A program made the translations under genes and the position numbers. From positions 1 through 56,899 of the forward strand of contig NZ_CAMLMK010000006.1 in the NCBI RefSeq assembly GCF_946481155.1: 56,899 nt of DNA, written 5' to 3'. Every line of letters begins with the position of its first letter. Position 1 is the first letter of the stretch. This DNA is from an uncultured Flavobacterium sp. (GTDB lineage: Bacteria; Bacteroidota; Bacteroidia; Flavobacteriales; Flavobacteriaceae). The notes beneath the pieces were generated by a model, which was not told the origin of the DNA, did no database searches, and worked only from the letters and a program-made list of their open reading frames with translations. Below are positions 43,290-52,175 of the stretch, piece by piece.

Positions 43290-44582
43290 TTATTCAATTC
43301 TTTTTGTCTTCAGATTAATTCCTGTAGAAATAATCAGCAGTTCATAATTATTGTCAGCTGCGTTGAAAGTGAAAAAATACCCATCTTTTGAATCGGGTTT
43401 TTCAAAAAAAGATGTCTCACTATCGGGATGTATTGCGGTGACCTCGCCTTCATCATCTTTAAATATTAACCCTGCAGGCATTAATTCAATGGTAAAAACT
43501 TGCGTTGGGTCTACTTCCAGTGAATACTTTCCAACATATCGTTTTAAAATATCATCAGTTAATTTTATTTCAATTCTCTTTACTTCTTTTGGCACCAAAT
43601 AAGGTTTACCGGCAAGAATATTCATCACATCTGCTATTGTTTCCTGCACCGGCATGTCTGTATAGTTGGAAGTGAAGACAAATGTTATACCCGTTTTCAG
43701 ATTGCGATAGAGGTAGGCTCTGTAACCAGGTCTGCCTCCTGCCTGCGACAATACACTATCCTGGGCAAACAACTTTATGGCAAATTCTTTTTTTAATTTT
43801 CTCCCATCAAAAATTTGCTGACTGAAACCGTAAAGATCGTCAATAGTAGTAACGTAATTGCCGGTTTCAAAACGGTTAATAAATGCTTTTGGAGTCGGAA
43901 CGATACTCCCGTTTTCATTATCAAATCCATAAGCGAAATTCGAAATGGATTTGTCTGAATTAAATTCTGCAGTATTTCTCAATTTCATTTTGTCAAACAC
44001 GTTTTTTTGCATGAAAGCTAAATATCCATGTGGCGATGCTTTATCAATGATGTAGTGTAAAACAAAAAAGCCAACATTGGAATAAAAGGTTTGGGAGCCG
44101 GGATCAAAAAGCAATTTTTCAAGTTTTGCCAGCTCAATAGCTTTCTTTAACGAAAGACTATCATATTTTTCAGCATTGGTAATTTCCCTTGGCAATCCCG
44201 ATTGATGATGCATCAAATGCTCAACAGTAATTTTTTTGCCGTTTGGAAAATCAGGAATAAACTTTTCAATATTATCAGAAAGGTTTAATCTTTTTTGTTC
44301 CGCAAGTTTCAGAACAGCATATTTTATAAAAACCTTAGATACCGACGCAATGATAAACCTACTGTCTTTAGTAACCTCAAGTTCTTTGACTTCTGTATTT
44401 ATTGAATACGTTTTATCAAGAAGAATCGTGCTGTTTTTTGATATAATCACATTCCCATTGAACTTTTTCAAACCAGTCAACGCAGTGAAATATTCATCAA
44501 GTCTGTAGGTTAAACTATCCCGGGATTGTCCAAAAATACTTCCGGAAATGATTAGCAGTAAAAGAACAATATTTTTTTTCAT
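43290..44582 (-). CDS. Exported serine hydrolase, beta-lactamase/class C fold
   Basis: A 430-residue exported protein with signal peptide KKNIVLLLLIISGSIFGQ. Nucleophile motif SVSK (Ser80 to Lys83) and YSN (TFYSNVGFF) are those of the beta-lactamase/penicillin-binding transpeptidase fold, and HHQSGLPRE is typical of the class C-like PF00144 family. The C-terminal 100 residues form a separate domain with VDPTQVFTIELMPAGL, like the lipocalin-like tails in this family. Likely a periplasmic esterase or D-aminopeptidase-like enzyme; a true beta-lactamase is less likely. Confidence 0.88.
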   Translation of the reverse strand: MKKNIVLLLLIISGSIFGQSRDSLTYRLDEYFTALTGLKKFNGNVIISKNSTILLDKTYSINTEVKELEVTKDSRFIIASVSKVFIKYAVLKLAEQKRLNLSDNIEKFIPDFPNGKKITVEHLMHHQSGLPREITNAEKYDSLSLKKAIELAKLEKLLFDPGSQTFYSNVGFFVLHYIIDKASPHGYLAFMQKNVFDKMKLRNTAEFNSDKSISNFAYGFDNENGSIVPTPKAFINRFETGNYVTTIDDLYGFSQQIFDGRKLKKEFAIKLFAQDSVLSQAGGRPGYRAYLYRNLKTGITFVFTSNYTDMPVQETIADVMNILAGKPYLVPKEVKRIEIKLTDDILKRYVGKYSLEVDPTQVFTIELMPAGLIFKDDEGEVTAIHPDSETSFFEKPDSKDGYFFTFNAADNNYELLIISTGINLKTKRIE

Positions 44583-44623
44583 CTGTTGATAATTGCTATT
44601 CGCATGTGATTTTTTTGACCTCT

Positions 44624-45997
44624 TTAGTGTTTAAGAAGCTCTTTCAACTCTTCTAAACTCACTTTCTTCTGTTCACCCGAAGCTAAATCTTTCAGGGCGT
44701 ATTGGCTGTTTGCAATTTCATCGTTTCCGACAATAACGGCAAAGGGTATTCCGCGTTTGTCGGCGTGCTGGAACTGTTTTCCGATTTTAGTGTTGTCAGG
44801 ATACATTTCTGTTTTGATGCCTGCTTTTCGCAATTGCATAATCGCTTTCATCGAATATAATGCTTCTTCATTTCCGAAGTTTAAAAACAAGGCTTTTGAA
44901 GTCGAAGTTACTGTTTCCGGGAAAAGATTTAATGCTTCCAGAACCAGATAAATCCTATCCAAACCGAAGGAAATCCCTACTCCGCTCATATTTTTTAAGC
45001 CGAAGATACCTGTTAAATCATCATAGCGGCCTCCTCCTCCTATCGAACCCATTTCCACTGATTTTGGTGCAGCTACTTCAAATATCGCTCCGGTATAATA
45101 ATTTAATCCTCGCGCCAGGGTTACATCCAAGTCTAATTCTGATTTATCCAGACCTAAAGCGAGAATGTTTTCACAAATAAACTGAAGCTCCTCCACTCCT
45201 TTCATTCCTTCCGTTGAAGAAGAAAGCAATGTGGAAAGCTTTTGTATTTTTTCTGAAATTGTTCCTGTAAAACTGAATAGTGGCTGTACTTTTTCCAAGG
45301 CTGCTTCGGAAATTCCCTTCTCGAGCATTTCTTTCTTCACACCATCTTCCCCGATTTTATCCAACTTGTCCAAAGCGACTGTAAAGTCAATCAGTTTGTC
45401 CGAAGCACCAATTACCTCAGCAATTCCTGATAATATCTTTCTGTTGTTGATTTTAATGGTCACACCTTCCAATCCTAATGCTGAAAACACGCTGTCATAC
45501 AACTGCACCAGCTCTATTTCCTGCCACAATGAGTTGGAACCTACAACATCGGCATCGCACTGATAAAATTCTCTGAAACGCCCTTTTTGCGGGCGGTCGG
45601 CTCTCCAAACCGGTTGAATCTGGTATCTCTTAAATGGAAATTCTATTTCGTTCTGGTGTTGTACTACGTAACGTGCAAATGGAACCGTTAAATCGTAACG
45701 CAGGGCTTTTTCGGAAATTTGCGACGTTAACTTTAAGCTTTCTTTATTGGCTAAAAAAGTTTCATTGGCCTTTGCCAGATAATCCCCGGAATTAAGAATC
45801 TTGAAAATCAAGCGATCGCCTTCTTCCCCATATTTCCCCATTAAGGTTTCGGAGTTTTCGAACGTTGGGGTTTCAATAGGCTGAAACCCGAATTTTTCGA
45901 AATTCGATTTGATGATGGAAAAAATATAGTTTCGTTTCGCCACTTCTGCCGGGGAGAAATCACGGGTTCCTTTTGGTATGCTTGGTTTTTGAGCCAT
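44624..45997 (-). CDS. hisS: Histidyl-tRNA synthetase
   Basis: A 457-residue class II aminoacyl-tRNA synthetase. It begins [19 protein letters not shown], the family start, so I use the ATG at 45997; the frame reads upstream through a repeat-rich leader. Motif 2 is [24 protein letters not shown]. The histidine-specific [14 protein letters not shown] and the GGGGRYDDL motif follow, and a C-terminal anticodon-binding domain is present. It is monocistronic; its 5' leader overlaps a perfect 13-bp inverted repeat at 46010-46069. Confidence 0.95.
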   Translation of the reverse strand: MAQKPSIPKGTRDFSPAEVAKRNYIFSIIKSNFEKFGFQPIETPTFENSETLMGKYGEEGDRLIFKILNSGDYLAKANETFLANKESLKLTSQISEKALRYDLTVPFARYVVQHQNEIEFPFKRYQIQPVWRADRPQKGRFREFYQCDADVVGSNSLWQEIELVQLYDSVFSALGLEGVTIKINNRKILSGIAEVIGASDKLIDFTVALDKLDKIGEDGVKKEMLEKGISEAALEKVQPLFSFTGTISEKIQKLSTLLSSSTEGMKGVEELQFICENILALGLDKSELDLDVTLARGLNYYTGAIFEVAAPKSVEMGSIGGGGRYDDLTGIFGLKNMSGVGISFGLDRIYLVLEALNLFPETVTSTSKALFLNFGNEEALYSMKAIMQLRKAGIKTEMYPDNTKIGKQFQHADKRGIPFAVIVGNDEIANSQYALKDLASGEQKKVSLEELKELLKH

Positions 45998-46009
45998 TTT
46001 TATGAAATT

Positions 46010-46069
46010 AGAAGTTAGAAATTGGAAGTTAGAAACCATTGAAAAACTAAATTCTGATTTCTAACTTCT
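46010..46069. repeat. Inverted repeat in the hisS leader
   Basis: AGAAGTTAGAAAT (46010-46022) is perfectly inverted at 46057-46069. GAAGTTAGAAATTG is also directly repeated at 46011 and 46025 (last bases differ). The hairpin would lie at the 5' end of the hisS mRNA or in its promoter. Word content is like the other short tandem repeats in this genome. Confidence 0.85.
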
Positions 46070-46164
46070 GAATTCCACTGCAAATATCTTACTTTTTAAA
46101 GAATTTCTTAAATCTGTTTTGGGAAACTTGTAACAAATAACCTATTTTAGTGACAAATTGTACT

Positions 46165-47415
46165 ATGTTTGGAATCGGTCTCTTTAAGGAAAATACTAAA
46201 ATTGCGCTGGGCGCGATTAGAAGTCAGCTGCTGCGTACTATTTTAACCGTGATGATCATTGCGATCGGGATAACCGCTTTGGTGGGAATTCTGACCGTGG
46301 TATCAGGGCTTAAAAATACACTGACGAACGATTTTGCTTCCATGGGAGCCAATACTTTTTCCATAAGCCAGTATGATTTTTCGGAACGGGTAAACCGAAA
46401 CAATGCCGAACAGAAAATCAATCCGATCATCAGTTATCCCCAGGCGAAAGGGTTTCAGGACAAATATATTTTCCCGTACACCACAACATCGCTTTCCTTT
46501 ACCGCTACTGCGAATGCGGAAGTAAAATACGAATCCAAAAAAACGGATCCTGAAATCACGGTGGTGGGAATTGATCAAAATTTCCTTCCTAATAAAGGGC
46601 TGGAAGCAACCAAGGGAAGAAATTTGACCGGTTTTGACGTTTCCAACAACAATTACGTATGCATTTTAGGTTCCGATTTTGAAAAAGGCCTGTTCAAGGA
46701 CATGAATCCCATAGACAAAACCATTTCAATTCGCGGGGCTAAATTTAAAGTCATCGGGGTTTTAAAAGAAAAGGGATCCACCTTTGGCAATAATCAGGAC
46801 TTAAGAGTGTTGATTCCGATACAGGTGGCGCGCTCGATATTTTCTGCTCCGAATATCAATTACGATATCAATGTGATGGTTGGAAGAAAAGAAACGCTTG
46901 GACAAGCCTCAGACAATGCTACCATTACGATGCGAAAAATACGAAAACTGAGTCCGATTCAGGAAAATAATTTTGGAGTGGAACGCAGCGACGATTTGAT
47001 TGCCCGACTGCTTTCCAGCGTTGATTTCCTAAGTTACCTGGCGTGGGGAATCGGTGTAATTACAGTATTTGGTTCTTCTATTGCTTTGATGAATATTATG
47101 TTGGTTTCGGTTTCCGAGCGCACCAGTGAAATTGGCGTCCGAAAATCACTTGGCGCAAAACGCAGCACCATCGCATGGCAATTTTTTACCGAAACCATGG
47201 TGATTGGCCAGATAGGAGGACTTGTGGGATTAACGCTTGGAATCACCGGTGGTTATATTATTTCAAAATTATTATTTAATTCTGATTTTGTAATCCCCTG
47301 GATGGCAATTATGGCGGCTTTTATAACCTCTTTTATCGTTGCCATTGTTTCCGGATTGTATCCTGCGATTAAGGCAGCGAAACTGGATCCGGTTGAGGCG
47401 TTGCGTTATGAGTAG
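46165..47415 (+). CDS. ABC transporter permease (MacB/FtsX type)
   Basis: A 416-residue membrane protein. The first transmembrane segment is in LLRTILTVMIIAIGITALVGILTVV. A periplasmic MacB-like domain of about 220 residues follows. Three transmembrane segments at the C-terminus are preceded by IALMNIMLVSVSERTSEIGVRKSLGAKR, the signature of FtsX/MacB permeases. It ends in AAKLDPVEALRYE, also typical. No ATPase or adaptor gene lies beside it. The start is the ATG at 46165; the frame is open to a GTG at 46150. Role: export of lipoproteins, peptides or drugs, or mechanotransmission; undetermined. Confidence 0.9.
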   Translation: MFGIGLFKENTKIALGAIRSQLLRTILTVMIIAIGITALVGILTVVSGLKNTLTNDFASMGANTFSISQYDFSERVNRNNAEQKINPIISYPQAKGFQDKYIFPYTTTSLSFTATANAEVKYESKKTDPEITVVGIDQNFLPNKGLEATKGRNLTGFDVSNNNYVCILGSDFEKGLFKDMNPIDKTISIRGAKFKVIGVLKEKGSTFGNNQDLRVLIPIQVARSIFSAPNINYDINVMVGRKETLGQASDNATITMRKIRKLSPIQENNFGVERSDDLIARLLSSVDFLSYLAWGIGVITVFGSSIALMNIMLVSVSERTSEIGVRKSLGAKRSTIAWQFFTETMVIGQIGGLVGLTLGITGGYIISKLLFNSDFVIPWMAIMAAFITSFIVAIVSGLYPAIKAAKLDPVEALRYE

Positions 47416-47436
47416 ATAGCAGATTTCAGATAGCAG
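47415..47436 (+). repeat. Left arm of inverted repeat flanking the four-helix-bundle gene
   Basis: GATAGCAGATTTCAGATAGC plus AG, 22 bp, matches the reverse complement of 47902-47923 at 20 of 22 positions. It begins on the last base of the permease stop codon (TAG, 47413-47415). Similar words (GACAGGTAGCAG) continue to about 47450. Confidence 0.85.
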
Positions 47437-47494
47437 AAGACAGGTAGCAGAAAGGAAATTAAAGAAATTAGAATAATATTAATTATACGCCATA

Positions 47495-47854
47495 ATGAGA
47501 TTTCAGGATTTATTAGCCTATAAAAAGTCTTTTGAATTAGCAATGTCTATTTTTGAAACCACAAAGTCATTTCCTTCTGAAGAGAAATATTCCTTGACAG
47601 ATCAAATCAGACGTTCAGCACGAAGCGTTTCTGCAAATATTGCTGAGGCCACGAGAAAAAGGAGATATCCAAATCATTTTATTTCAAAACTCACTGACAG
47701 TGATGCTGAAAATGCTGAAACCCAGGTTTGGTTAGAATATGCTTTAGCTTGTAATTATATAAATGACGAAACATTCAATGATTTTACTTCCAAAAGCATC
47801 GAAGCAGGAAAGCTCTTAAATTACATGATGAATAATCCGGAAAAATTTAATTAA
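47495..47854 (+). CDS. Four-helix-bundle protein (S23/IVP-Avd-like)
   Basis: A 119-residue helical protein of the TIGR02436 type: RFQDLLAYKKSFELAMSIFE, LTDQIRRSARSVSANIAEAT, ISKLTDSDAENAETQVWLEYALA and AGKLLNYMM. These proteins were first seen encoded in intervening sequences of 23S rRNA genes, and related ones (Avd) assist diversity-generating retroelements. There is no reverse transcriptase here. It sits alone between inverted-repeat arms that touch both flanking genes, so it looks like the single gene of an inserted unit. It may bind nucleic acid; function is not known. Confidence 0.88.
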   Translation: MRFQDLLAYKKSFELAMSIFETTKSFPSEEKYSLTDQIRRSARSVSANIAEATRKRRYPNHFISKLTDSDAENAETQVWLEYALACNYINDETFNDFTSKSIEAGKLLNYMMNNPEKFN

Positions 47855-47901
47855 CATCTTTCAAATCTGAAATCTGCCAGCTGCTATCTGTCTTCTGAAA
47901 T

Positions 47902-47923
47902 CTGCTACCTGAAATCTGCTACC
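47902..47923 (-). repeat. Right arm of inverted repeat flanking the four-helix-bundle gene
   Basis: The reverse complement is GGTAGCAGATTTCAGGTAGC plus AG, 20 of 22 identical to the left arm. It overlaps the prmC stop codon: on the minus strand the TAG of GGTAGC is the prmC terminator codon. Related words (CTGAAATCTGCC, CTGCTATCTG) fill 47866-47901. Confidence 0.85.
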
Positions 47924-48782
47924 TGCGACTGAAAATTCCCTTCAACATCCGATCATTTCCATAGATATCCTGACGCAATTCAATGTTTTTGAAATTATGC
48001 TTTTCAAGCAATGCGATCATTTCTTTTCCCAGGTACTGATTGATTTCGAAATACAGTTGTCCGCTTTCCGCAAGGTTTTTTACTGCCAGTTCTGTTATTT
48101 TACGATAGAAAAGCAAAGCATCGGTGTCTTCAACGAACAAAGCTAAATGCGGCTCAAAATCCAGAACATTTTTCTTTATTTCTTCTTTTTCCAGATTACG
48201 CACATAAGGCGGATTGGAGACGATGATGTCAAAAGTCTCGTGTAAATCTTCAGTATCTAAAATACTTTGTTGCAAAAAAATCACATCTACATTATTTCGT
48301 TTGGCATTTTTTTTGGCTACAGCCAATGCTTTTTCGGAAACATCCAGAGCAAATACTTCAGCACCAGGAAGATTTTTAGCCAATGCTATTGCGATACAGC
48401 CCGTTCCGGTTCCGATATCCAAAATTCTGACTTTCGACTTTCGACTTTCAACTTTCGTCTCATTAATAATCCAATCGACCAATTCTTCTGTTTCCGGGCG
48501 CGGAATCAGCGTATTTTCATTGACATAAAACGGCAGTCCGAAAAATTCGGTCTCGCCTAAAATGTATTGGATTGGCCGGTGTTCTTTTAACTGGAGCAAT
48601 ACGCCTTCCCATTGCAGCATTTCTTCGGCACTGATTTCAAATCCGGGATTAAGAGCCAGATCGACACGCTTCATCTGATGAAAAGCTTCCAGAATTATAT
48701 AGAAGAAACTTTCCGCTTCATAAGCGTCATATAAAGAAGTCAATTCCTGAATAAATACATTCCTGTAATCTTTGAGTACCAT
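47919..48782 (-). CDS. prmC: Peptide chain release factor N5-glutamine methyltransferase
   Basis: A 287-residue enzyme that methylates the GGQ glutamine of release factors RF1/RF2. The N-terminal helical domain is followed by a linker, then a Rossmann methyltransferase with ILDIGTGTGCIAIALAK and the N-glutamine methylase motif SNPPYV. The frame is intact. The linker ETKVESRKSKVRI is encoded by a heptamer repeat (48429-48456) that looks foreign to the family. The last codon and stop fall inside the inverted-repeat arm of the four-helix-bundle unit. Confidence 0.93.
   Translation of the reverse strand: MVLKDYRNVFIQELTSLYDAYEAESFFYIILEAFHQMKRVDLALNPGFEISAEEMLQWEGVLLQLKEHRPIQYILGETEFFGLPFYVNENTLIPRPETEELVDWIINETKVESRKSKVRILDIGTGTGCIAIALAKNLPGAEVFALDVSEKALAVAKKNAKRNNVDVIFLQQSILDTEDLHETFDIIVSNPPYVRNLEKEEIKKNVLDFEPHLALFVEDTDALLFYRKITELAVKNLAESGQLYFEINQYLGKEMIALLEKHNFKNIELRQDIYGNDRMLKGIFSRR
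48429..48456. repeat. Heptamer repeat inside prmC
   Basis: Three perfect copies of GACTTTC (48429, 48436, 48443) and a fourth, AACTTTC (48450), lie in the coding region. Seven is not a multiple of three, so gain or loss of one unit would shift the prmC frame. Confidence 0.9.
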
Positions 48783-48812
48783 TTTAACAGCTCATAATTT
48801 ATAATTTCAAAC

Positions 48813-49298
48813 TCATAATTCTCTTATCATCCAGACAGGACAGGACGAATGACCGGTACAGCCCATTGGCGAATCCAGGTAGCGGAATCCGGATCTGATA
48901 TATAATTTCTGAGCAGCTTCCATGTATGGCATAGTTTCGAGGTAGCACTGACGGAATCCAAACGCCTTGGCCTTATTCAGGCAAATTTCCATCATCTTAG
49001 TTCCTATCCCCAGGCCACGCGTTTCGGGAAGAAAATACATTTTTTGCAGCTCGCAGACGTCCGGCGCACCATTAGCAAGCGGTGCAATTCCGGCACAACC
49101 TATAATTTTACCTTCTTTTTCTACAACGAAATAGGCTGAATTCGGTTCGGAATAAGTTTCAAACATGCAATCCAATTGCGGATCGGCATAGGCAGTACCC
49201 ACTTTCGGAACGTTAAGCTCTTCTAAAACTGTACGAATCACTTTGGCAACTGAAACATTATCAGCTTTTTGTATTTCTCGGATGATCACTTCACTCAT
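48813..49298 (-). CDS. GNAT family N-acetyltransferase
   Basis: A 161-residue acetyltransferase. The acetyl-CoA loop is in LQKMYFLPETRGLGIGTKMM (R-G-x-G-x-G/T pattern), followed by CLNKAKAFGFRQCYLETM and a C-terminal AAQKLYIRSGFRYL. Start is the ATG at 49298 (MSEVIIREIQKAD); the frame is open upstream without family sequence. Substrate unknown. It is divergent from ribD, whose promoter element lies 16 bp beyond this start codon. Confidence 0.88.
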   Translation of the reverse strand: MSEVIIREIQKADNVSVAKVIRTVLEELNVPKVGTAYADPQLDCMFETYSEPNSAYFVVEKEGKIIGCAGIAPLANGAPDVCELQKMYFLPETRGLGIGTKMMEICLNKAKAFGFRQCYLETMPYMEAAQKLYIRSGFRYLDSPMGCTGHSSCPVWMIREL

Positions 49299-49313
49299 TG
49301 TCAGGAAATAGCT

Positions 49314-49321
49314 TATTTTTG
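49314..49321 (+). promoter_or_regulatory. Promoter -7 element TATTTTTG
   Basis: TATTTTTG matches TAnnTTTG exactly, 88 bp upstream of ribD. No TTG at the right spacing; the only one nearby gives a 13-bp gap. Confidence 0.45.
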
Positions 49322-49408
49322 TAGCGTGAAGATACATGAAACGCTCATGAAAAAAAAGCAATATTGCAAATTAGTAAACAGCGTTCCTGACGACCTTAGG
49401 CAAAAACT

Positions 49409-50449
49409 ATGAAGACGGAAGAAAAATATATAAACCGCTGCATCGAATTAGCCAAAAATGGCCTGGGAACTACATATCCTAATCCATTGGTTGGCAGCGT
49501 GATTGTATATGACGGAAAAATCATAGGTGAAGGCTGGCACCGAAAAGCAGGAGAACCCCATGCGGAAGTCAACGCCATAAACTCGGTCGCCGATAAATCG
49601 ATTTTGTCAAAAGCAACGATATACGTGAGTCTGGAACCCTGCAGTCATTTCGGAAAGACACCACCCTGCTGCGATTTGATTATCAGTCACAAAATCCCGA
49701 ATGTGGTTATTGGCACCATCGATCCTTTTGCGAAAGTAGCCGGCAGCGGAATCAAAAAACTAATCGAAGCAGGAACAAATGTCACCGTTGGCATTTTGGA
49801 AGATGAATGCAACGAACTGAACAAACGCTTCTTTACGTTCCATCAAAAACAGCGACCCTATATCATTTTAAAATGGGCAGAATCCATTGATGGTTATATT
49901 GCGCCGCATACCAGGGAAGAACAAAAACCTGTTTGGATAACCAATTTATATTCGCGTCAGCTGGCGCATAAATGGCGAAGCGAAGAGCAGGCTATCCTGG
50001 TGGGCACACAAACCGTTTTGGATGACAATCCGAAATTGGATGTACGCCATTGGACCGGAGAAAATCCCACACGGATCGTATTGGACAAATCCGGCAGAAT
50101 CACCTCCGATTACTATGTAAAAGACAATAAAATCAAAACAATTTTCATTACGGAGAATCAAAATTTTGCTAATTCCCGTAATCTTTTTTATGAAAATTGT
50201 ACCTTTGATAATTCTTTGCCATACACTGTAGCCGAGGTACTTTTCAAACATGAAATCCAGTCGGTAATCATTGAAGGCGGGAGACAGACATTACAGACAT
50301 TTATCGATGCCAATCTTTGGGACGAAGCCAGGATTTTCAGAGGAAATGTCAATTTTAAAAACGGAACTTCGGCGCCAGATCTTTCAGGAAACCTATTCAT
50401 GAAGCAAACCATTTTGGATGACGAACTTTTAATTTTCAGAAATGTATGA
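49409..50449 (+). CDS. ribD: Bifunctional riboflavin deaminase/reductase RibD
   Basis: A 346-residue fusion enzyme for two steps of riboflavin synthesis: deamination of the pyrimidine intermediate and reduction of its ribosyl side chain. The N-terminal deaminase has zinc ligands His51 (HAEVNAI), Cys78 and Cys87 (PCSHFGKTPPC). The C-terminal reductase (residues about 145-346) has LKWAESIDGYIA and VIIEGGRQTLQTFI. Both domains are intact. Its stop overlaps the ATG of the HAD gene by 4 bp (ATGA), so the genes are translationally coupled. No other rib gene is nearby. Confidence 0.95.
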   Translation: MKTEEKYINRCIELAKNGLGTTYPNPLVGSVIVYDGKIIGEGWHRKAGEPHAEVNAINSVADKSILSKATIYVSLEPCSHFGKTPPCCDLIISHKIPNVVIGTIDPFAKVAGSGIKKLIEAGTNVTVGILEDECNELNKRFFTFHQKQRPYIILKWAESIDGYIAPHTREEQKPVWITNLYSRQLAHKWRSEEQAILVGTQTVLDDNPKLDVRHWTGENPTRIVLDKSGRITSDYYVKDNKIKTIFITENQNFANSRNLFYENCTFDNSLPYTVAEVLFKHEIQSVIIEGGRQTLQTFIDANLWDEARIFRGNVNFKNGTSAPDLSGNLFMKQTILDDELLIFRNV

Positions 50450-51045
50450 TTGATACTATAATTTTTGATTTTGGAAATATCTTTATCAACTTGAGTCAGG
50501 AGGCTCCATTTGACCACATGCGCAAAATAGGTTTAGTGTGCTGGAATGAAGATTTGGACAGCCTTAACAAACGTTACGAAAAAGGAAAAATTGACGAGCT
50601 GCAGTTTTTCACAGGTTTTCAACGTTATATTCCCAACAAAGAACTTGATGAAATCCGCGAGGCATGGAACAGCATTTTGTTGGACTTCCCATTATACCGC
50701 CTTGAATTTTTACAGCGATTGTCCCAAAAATACCGTTTGTTTCTTTTAAGCAATACCGACAGAACGCATATTGAAAAATTCGAGCATAAAGTCGGGATGA
50801 CTTTCGCACGTGAATTCTACCAGTGTTTTGAGAAAGTTTATTTTTCTTATGAAATCGGTCTGCGCAAACCCGATCCGGAAGTTTTCAATTACATCATCAA
50901 CAGACATGACCTGAATCCGAAGAAAACCCTTTTTGTGGACGATAATAAATTCCATACTGAAGTAGCCGCTTCTTTGGGCATGCACGTCTGGAATCTTGAA
51001 GCCGGAAAAGAAGATGTTGTTGATTTGTTTGACAAAACCTGGTAA
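50446..51045 (+). CDS. HAD family phosphatase (YihX-like)
   Basis: A 199-residue HAD-superfamily hydrolase. Motif I is FDFGNIFI, with nucleophile Asp8; the usual second Asp is Gly10, as in the YihX-like group. Motif II is LLSNTD, the Lys is in GLRKPDPEVF, and motif IV is FVDDNKFH. It overlaps ribD by 4 bp. A role in dephosphorylating the riboflavin intermediate (the step after RibD, whose phosphatase is a HAD enzyme elsewhere) is an attractive inference from this coupling, but unproven. YigZ follows 8 bp later. Confidence 0.88.
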   Translation: MIDTIIFDFGNIFINLSQEAPFDHMRKIGLVCWNEDLDSLNKRYEKGKIDELQFFTGFQRYIPNKELDEIREAWNSILLDFPLYRLEFLQRLSQKYRLFLLSNTDRTHIEKFEHKVGMTFAREFYQCFEKVYFSYEIGLRKPDPEVFNYIINRHDLNPKKTLFVDDNKFHTEVAASLGMHVWNLEAGKEDVVDLFDKTW

Positions 51046-51053
51046 GCAAACCA

Positions 51054-51662
51054 TTGAAACAAGACACCTACAAAACATTAGCTTCCCCATCGGAAGAAAT
51101 CCTTTATAAAGAAAAAAACAGCAAGTTTTTCGGTTATGCGTTTCCCGTTTCTTCGGAAGAAGAAATAAAACCCATAATTGAAGATTTGAAAAAGCAACAT
51201 TATGCTGCCAGGCATTGGTGTTATGCTTTTCAATTAGGCACCAGCAAAATTTATTACCGCGCCAATGACGACGGCGAACCGAATAACTCCGCAGGAATGC
51301 CAATTTACGGTCAAATACAGTCGTTTGAAGTCACAAATGTATTAGTTGTAGTCGTTCGGTATTTCGGTGGCGTAAAACTCGGCGTAGGCGGTTTAATTTC
51401 AGCTTATAAAACTGCGGCACAAATGGCGCTGGAAGTTTCAGAGATTGTTGAGAAAACCATTGACGTACATTACCTGATTCATTTCGACTATAAAAACATG
51501 AACAAGGTCATGCGGGTGATCAAAGAAAAGAACCTTGACATCGTTTCCCAAAAAATGGAAATGAGCTGCGAAATTGAAATTTCCACCCGAAAAAAAAATG
51601 CCGAAATGGTATTCGACATTTTCTCAAATTTATTTGAAGTTCAGATTTCGGAGAAAGAATAA
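51054..51662 (+). CDS. IMPACT/YigZ family protein
   Basis: A 202-residue protein with the IMPACT (UPF0029) N-terminal domain: RHWCYAFQLG, RANDDGEPNNSAGMPIYGQIQ and VVVRYFGGVKLGVGGLISAYK are the family core. A C-terminal DUF1949-like ferredoxin fold follows. Bacterial YigZ has no settled function; eukaryotic IMPACT regulates Gcn2. The start is TTG at 51054, 8 bp after the HAD gene, in an evident operon with ribD. It is convergent with the thioesterase gene with 4 bp between them. Confidence 0.9.
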   Translation: MKQDTYKTLASPSEEILYKEKNSKFFGYAFPVSSEEEIKPIIEDLKKQHYAARHWCYAFQLGTSKIYYRANDDGEPNNSAGMPIYGQIQSFEVTNVLVVVVRYFGGVKLGVGGLISAYKTAAQMALEVSEIVEKTIDVHYLIHFDYKNMNKVMRVIKEKNLDIVSQKMEMSCEIEISTRKKNAEMVFDIFSNLFEVQISEKE

Positions 51663-51666
51663 TTTT

Positions 51667-52077
51667 TTAGTTTTCAACAAAATCCTGCAATCGTTCCGTA
51701 ACATATTTTGGGGCTAAAACCGGACGTCCGGTTTTTGCATCCACAAACACCAAAACAGAGTTCCCAATTGTTAATAACTCACCCGCTTCATTGTAGATTT
51801 CGTAGTCAAATTCTATCTTAACAGAGGTCTGTTTTTTAAAGAGTGTTTTAACCGTCAGCAAATCATCATAGCGTGCCGGTTTTTTATAATTCATGGAAAG
51901 CGAAACTACGGGAAGCATAATTCCGTTCTCTTCCATCCATTTGTAAGAAACCCCAAGGTTTCTGAGCCATTCGACGCGTCCCATCTCAAAATACTGCGCA
52001 TAATTTCCATGATAAACGATTCCCATCTGATCGGTTTCGGCGTAGCGGACACGCACCTGAAACTCATAATTTCTCAT
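51667..52077 (-). CDS. Acyl-CoA thioesterase (YbgC/FadM hotdog)
   Basis: A 136-residue hotdog-fold enzyme of the 4-hydroxybenzoyl-CoA thioesterase group. The signature VRYAETDQMGIVYHGNYAQYFEMGRVEWL contains the conserved Asp and the Tyr/His-Gly-Asn loop, then SLSMNYKKPARYDD and VLVFVDAKTGRPV. Such enzymes hydrolyse short or medium acyl-CoA, and some act with the Tol-Pal system. Start is the ATG at 52077. It is divergent from dnaA. Confidence 0.9.
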   Translation of the reverse strand: MRNYEFQVRVRYAETDQMGIVYHGNYAQYFEMGRVEWLRNLGVSYKWMEENGIMLPVVSLSMNYKKPARYDDLLTVKTLFKKQTSVKIEFDYEIYNEAGELLTIGNSVLVFVDAKTGRPVLAPKYVTERLQDFVEN

Positions 52078-52175
52078 CTTAATTTTATGTTAATTTATTC
52101 TAAATATTTTTTAAAAAAGGCTTACAATTTTTTTTTTACAAAACCAATACGTAAATAATTTTTTTTTGAAAAATT

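Noticed and set aside
43290..44582. A true antibiotic-resistance beta-lactamase
   Set aside because: The motifs fit the broad PF00144 hydrolase family, with an extra C-terminal domain typical of its esterase-like members.
47495..47854. A diversity-generating retroelement built on the Avd-like protein
   Set aside because: No reverse transcriptase, template repeat or variable repeat is visible in the flanks.
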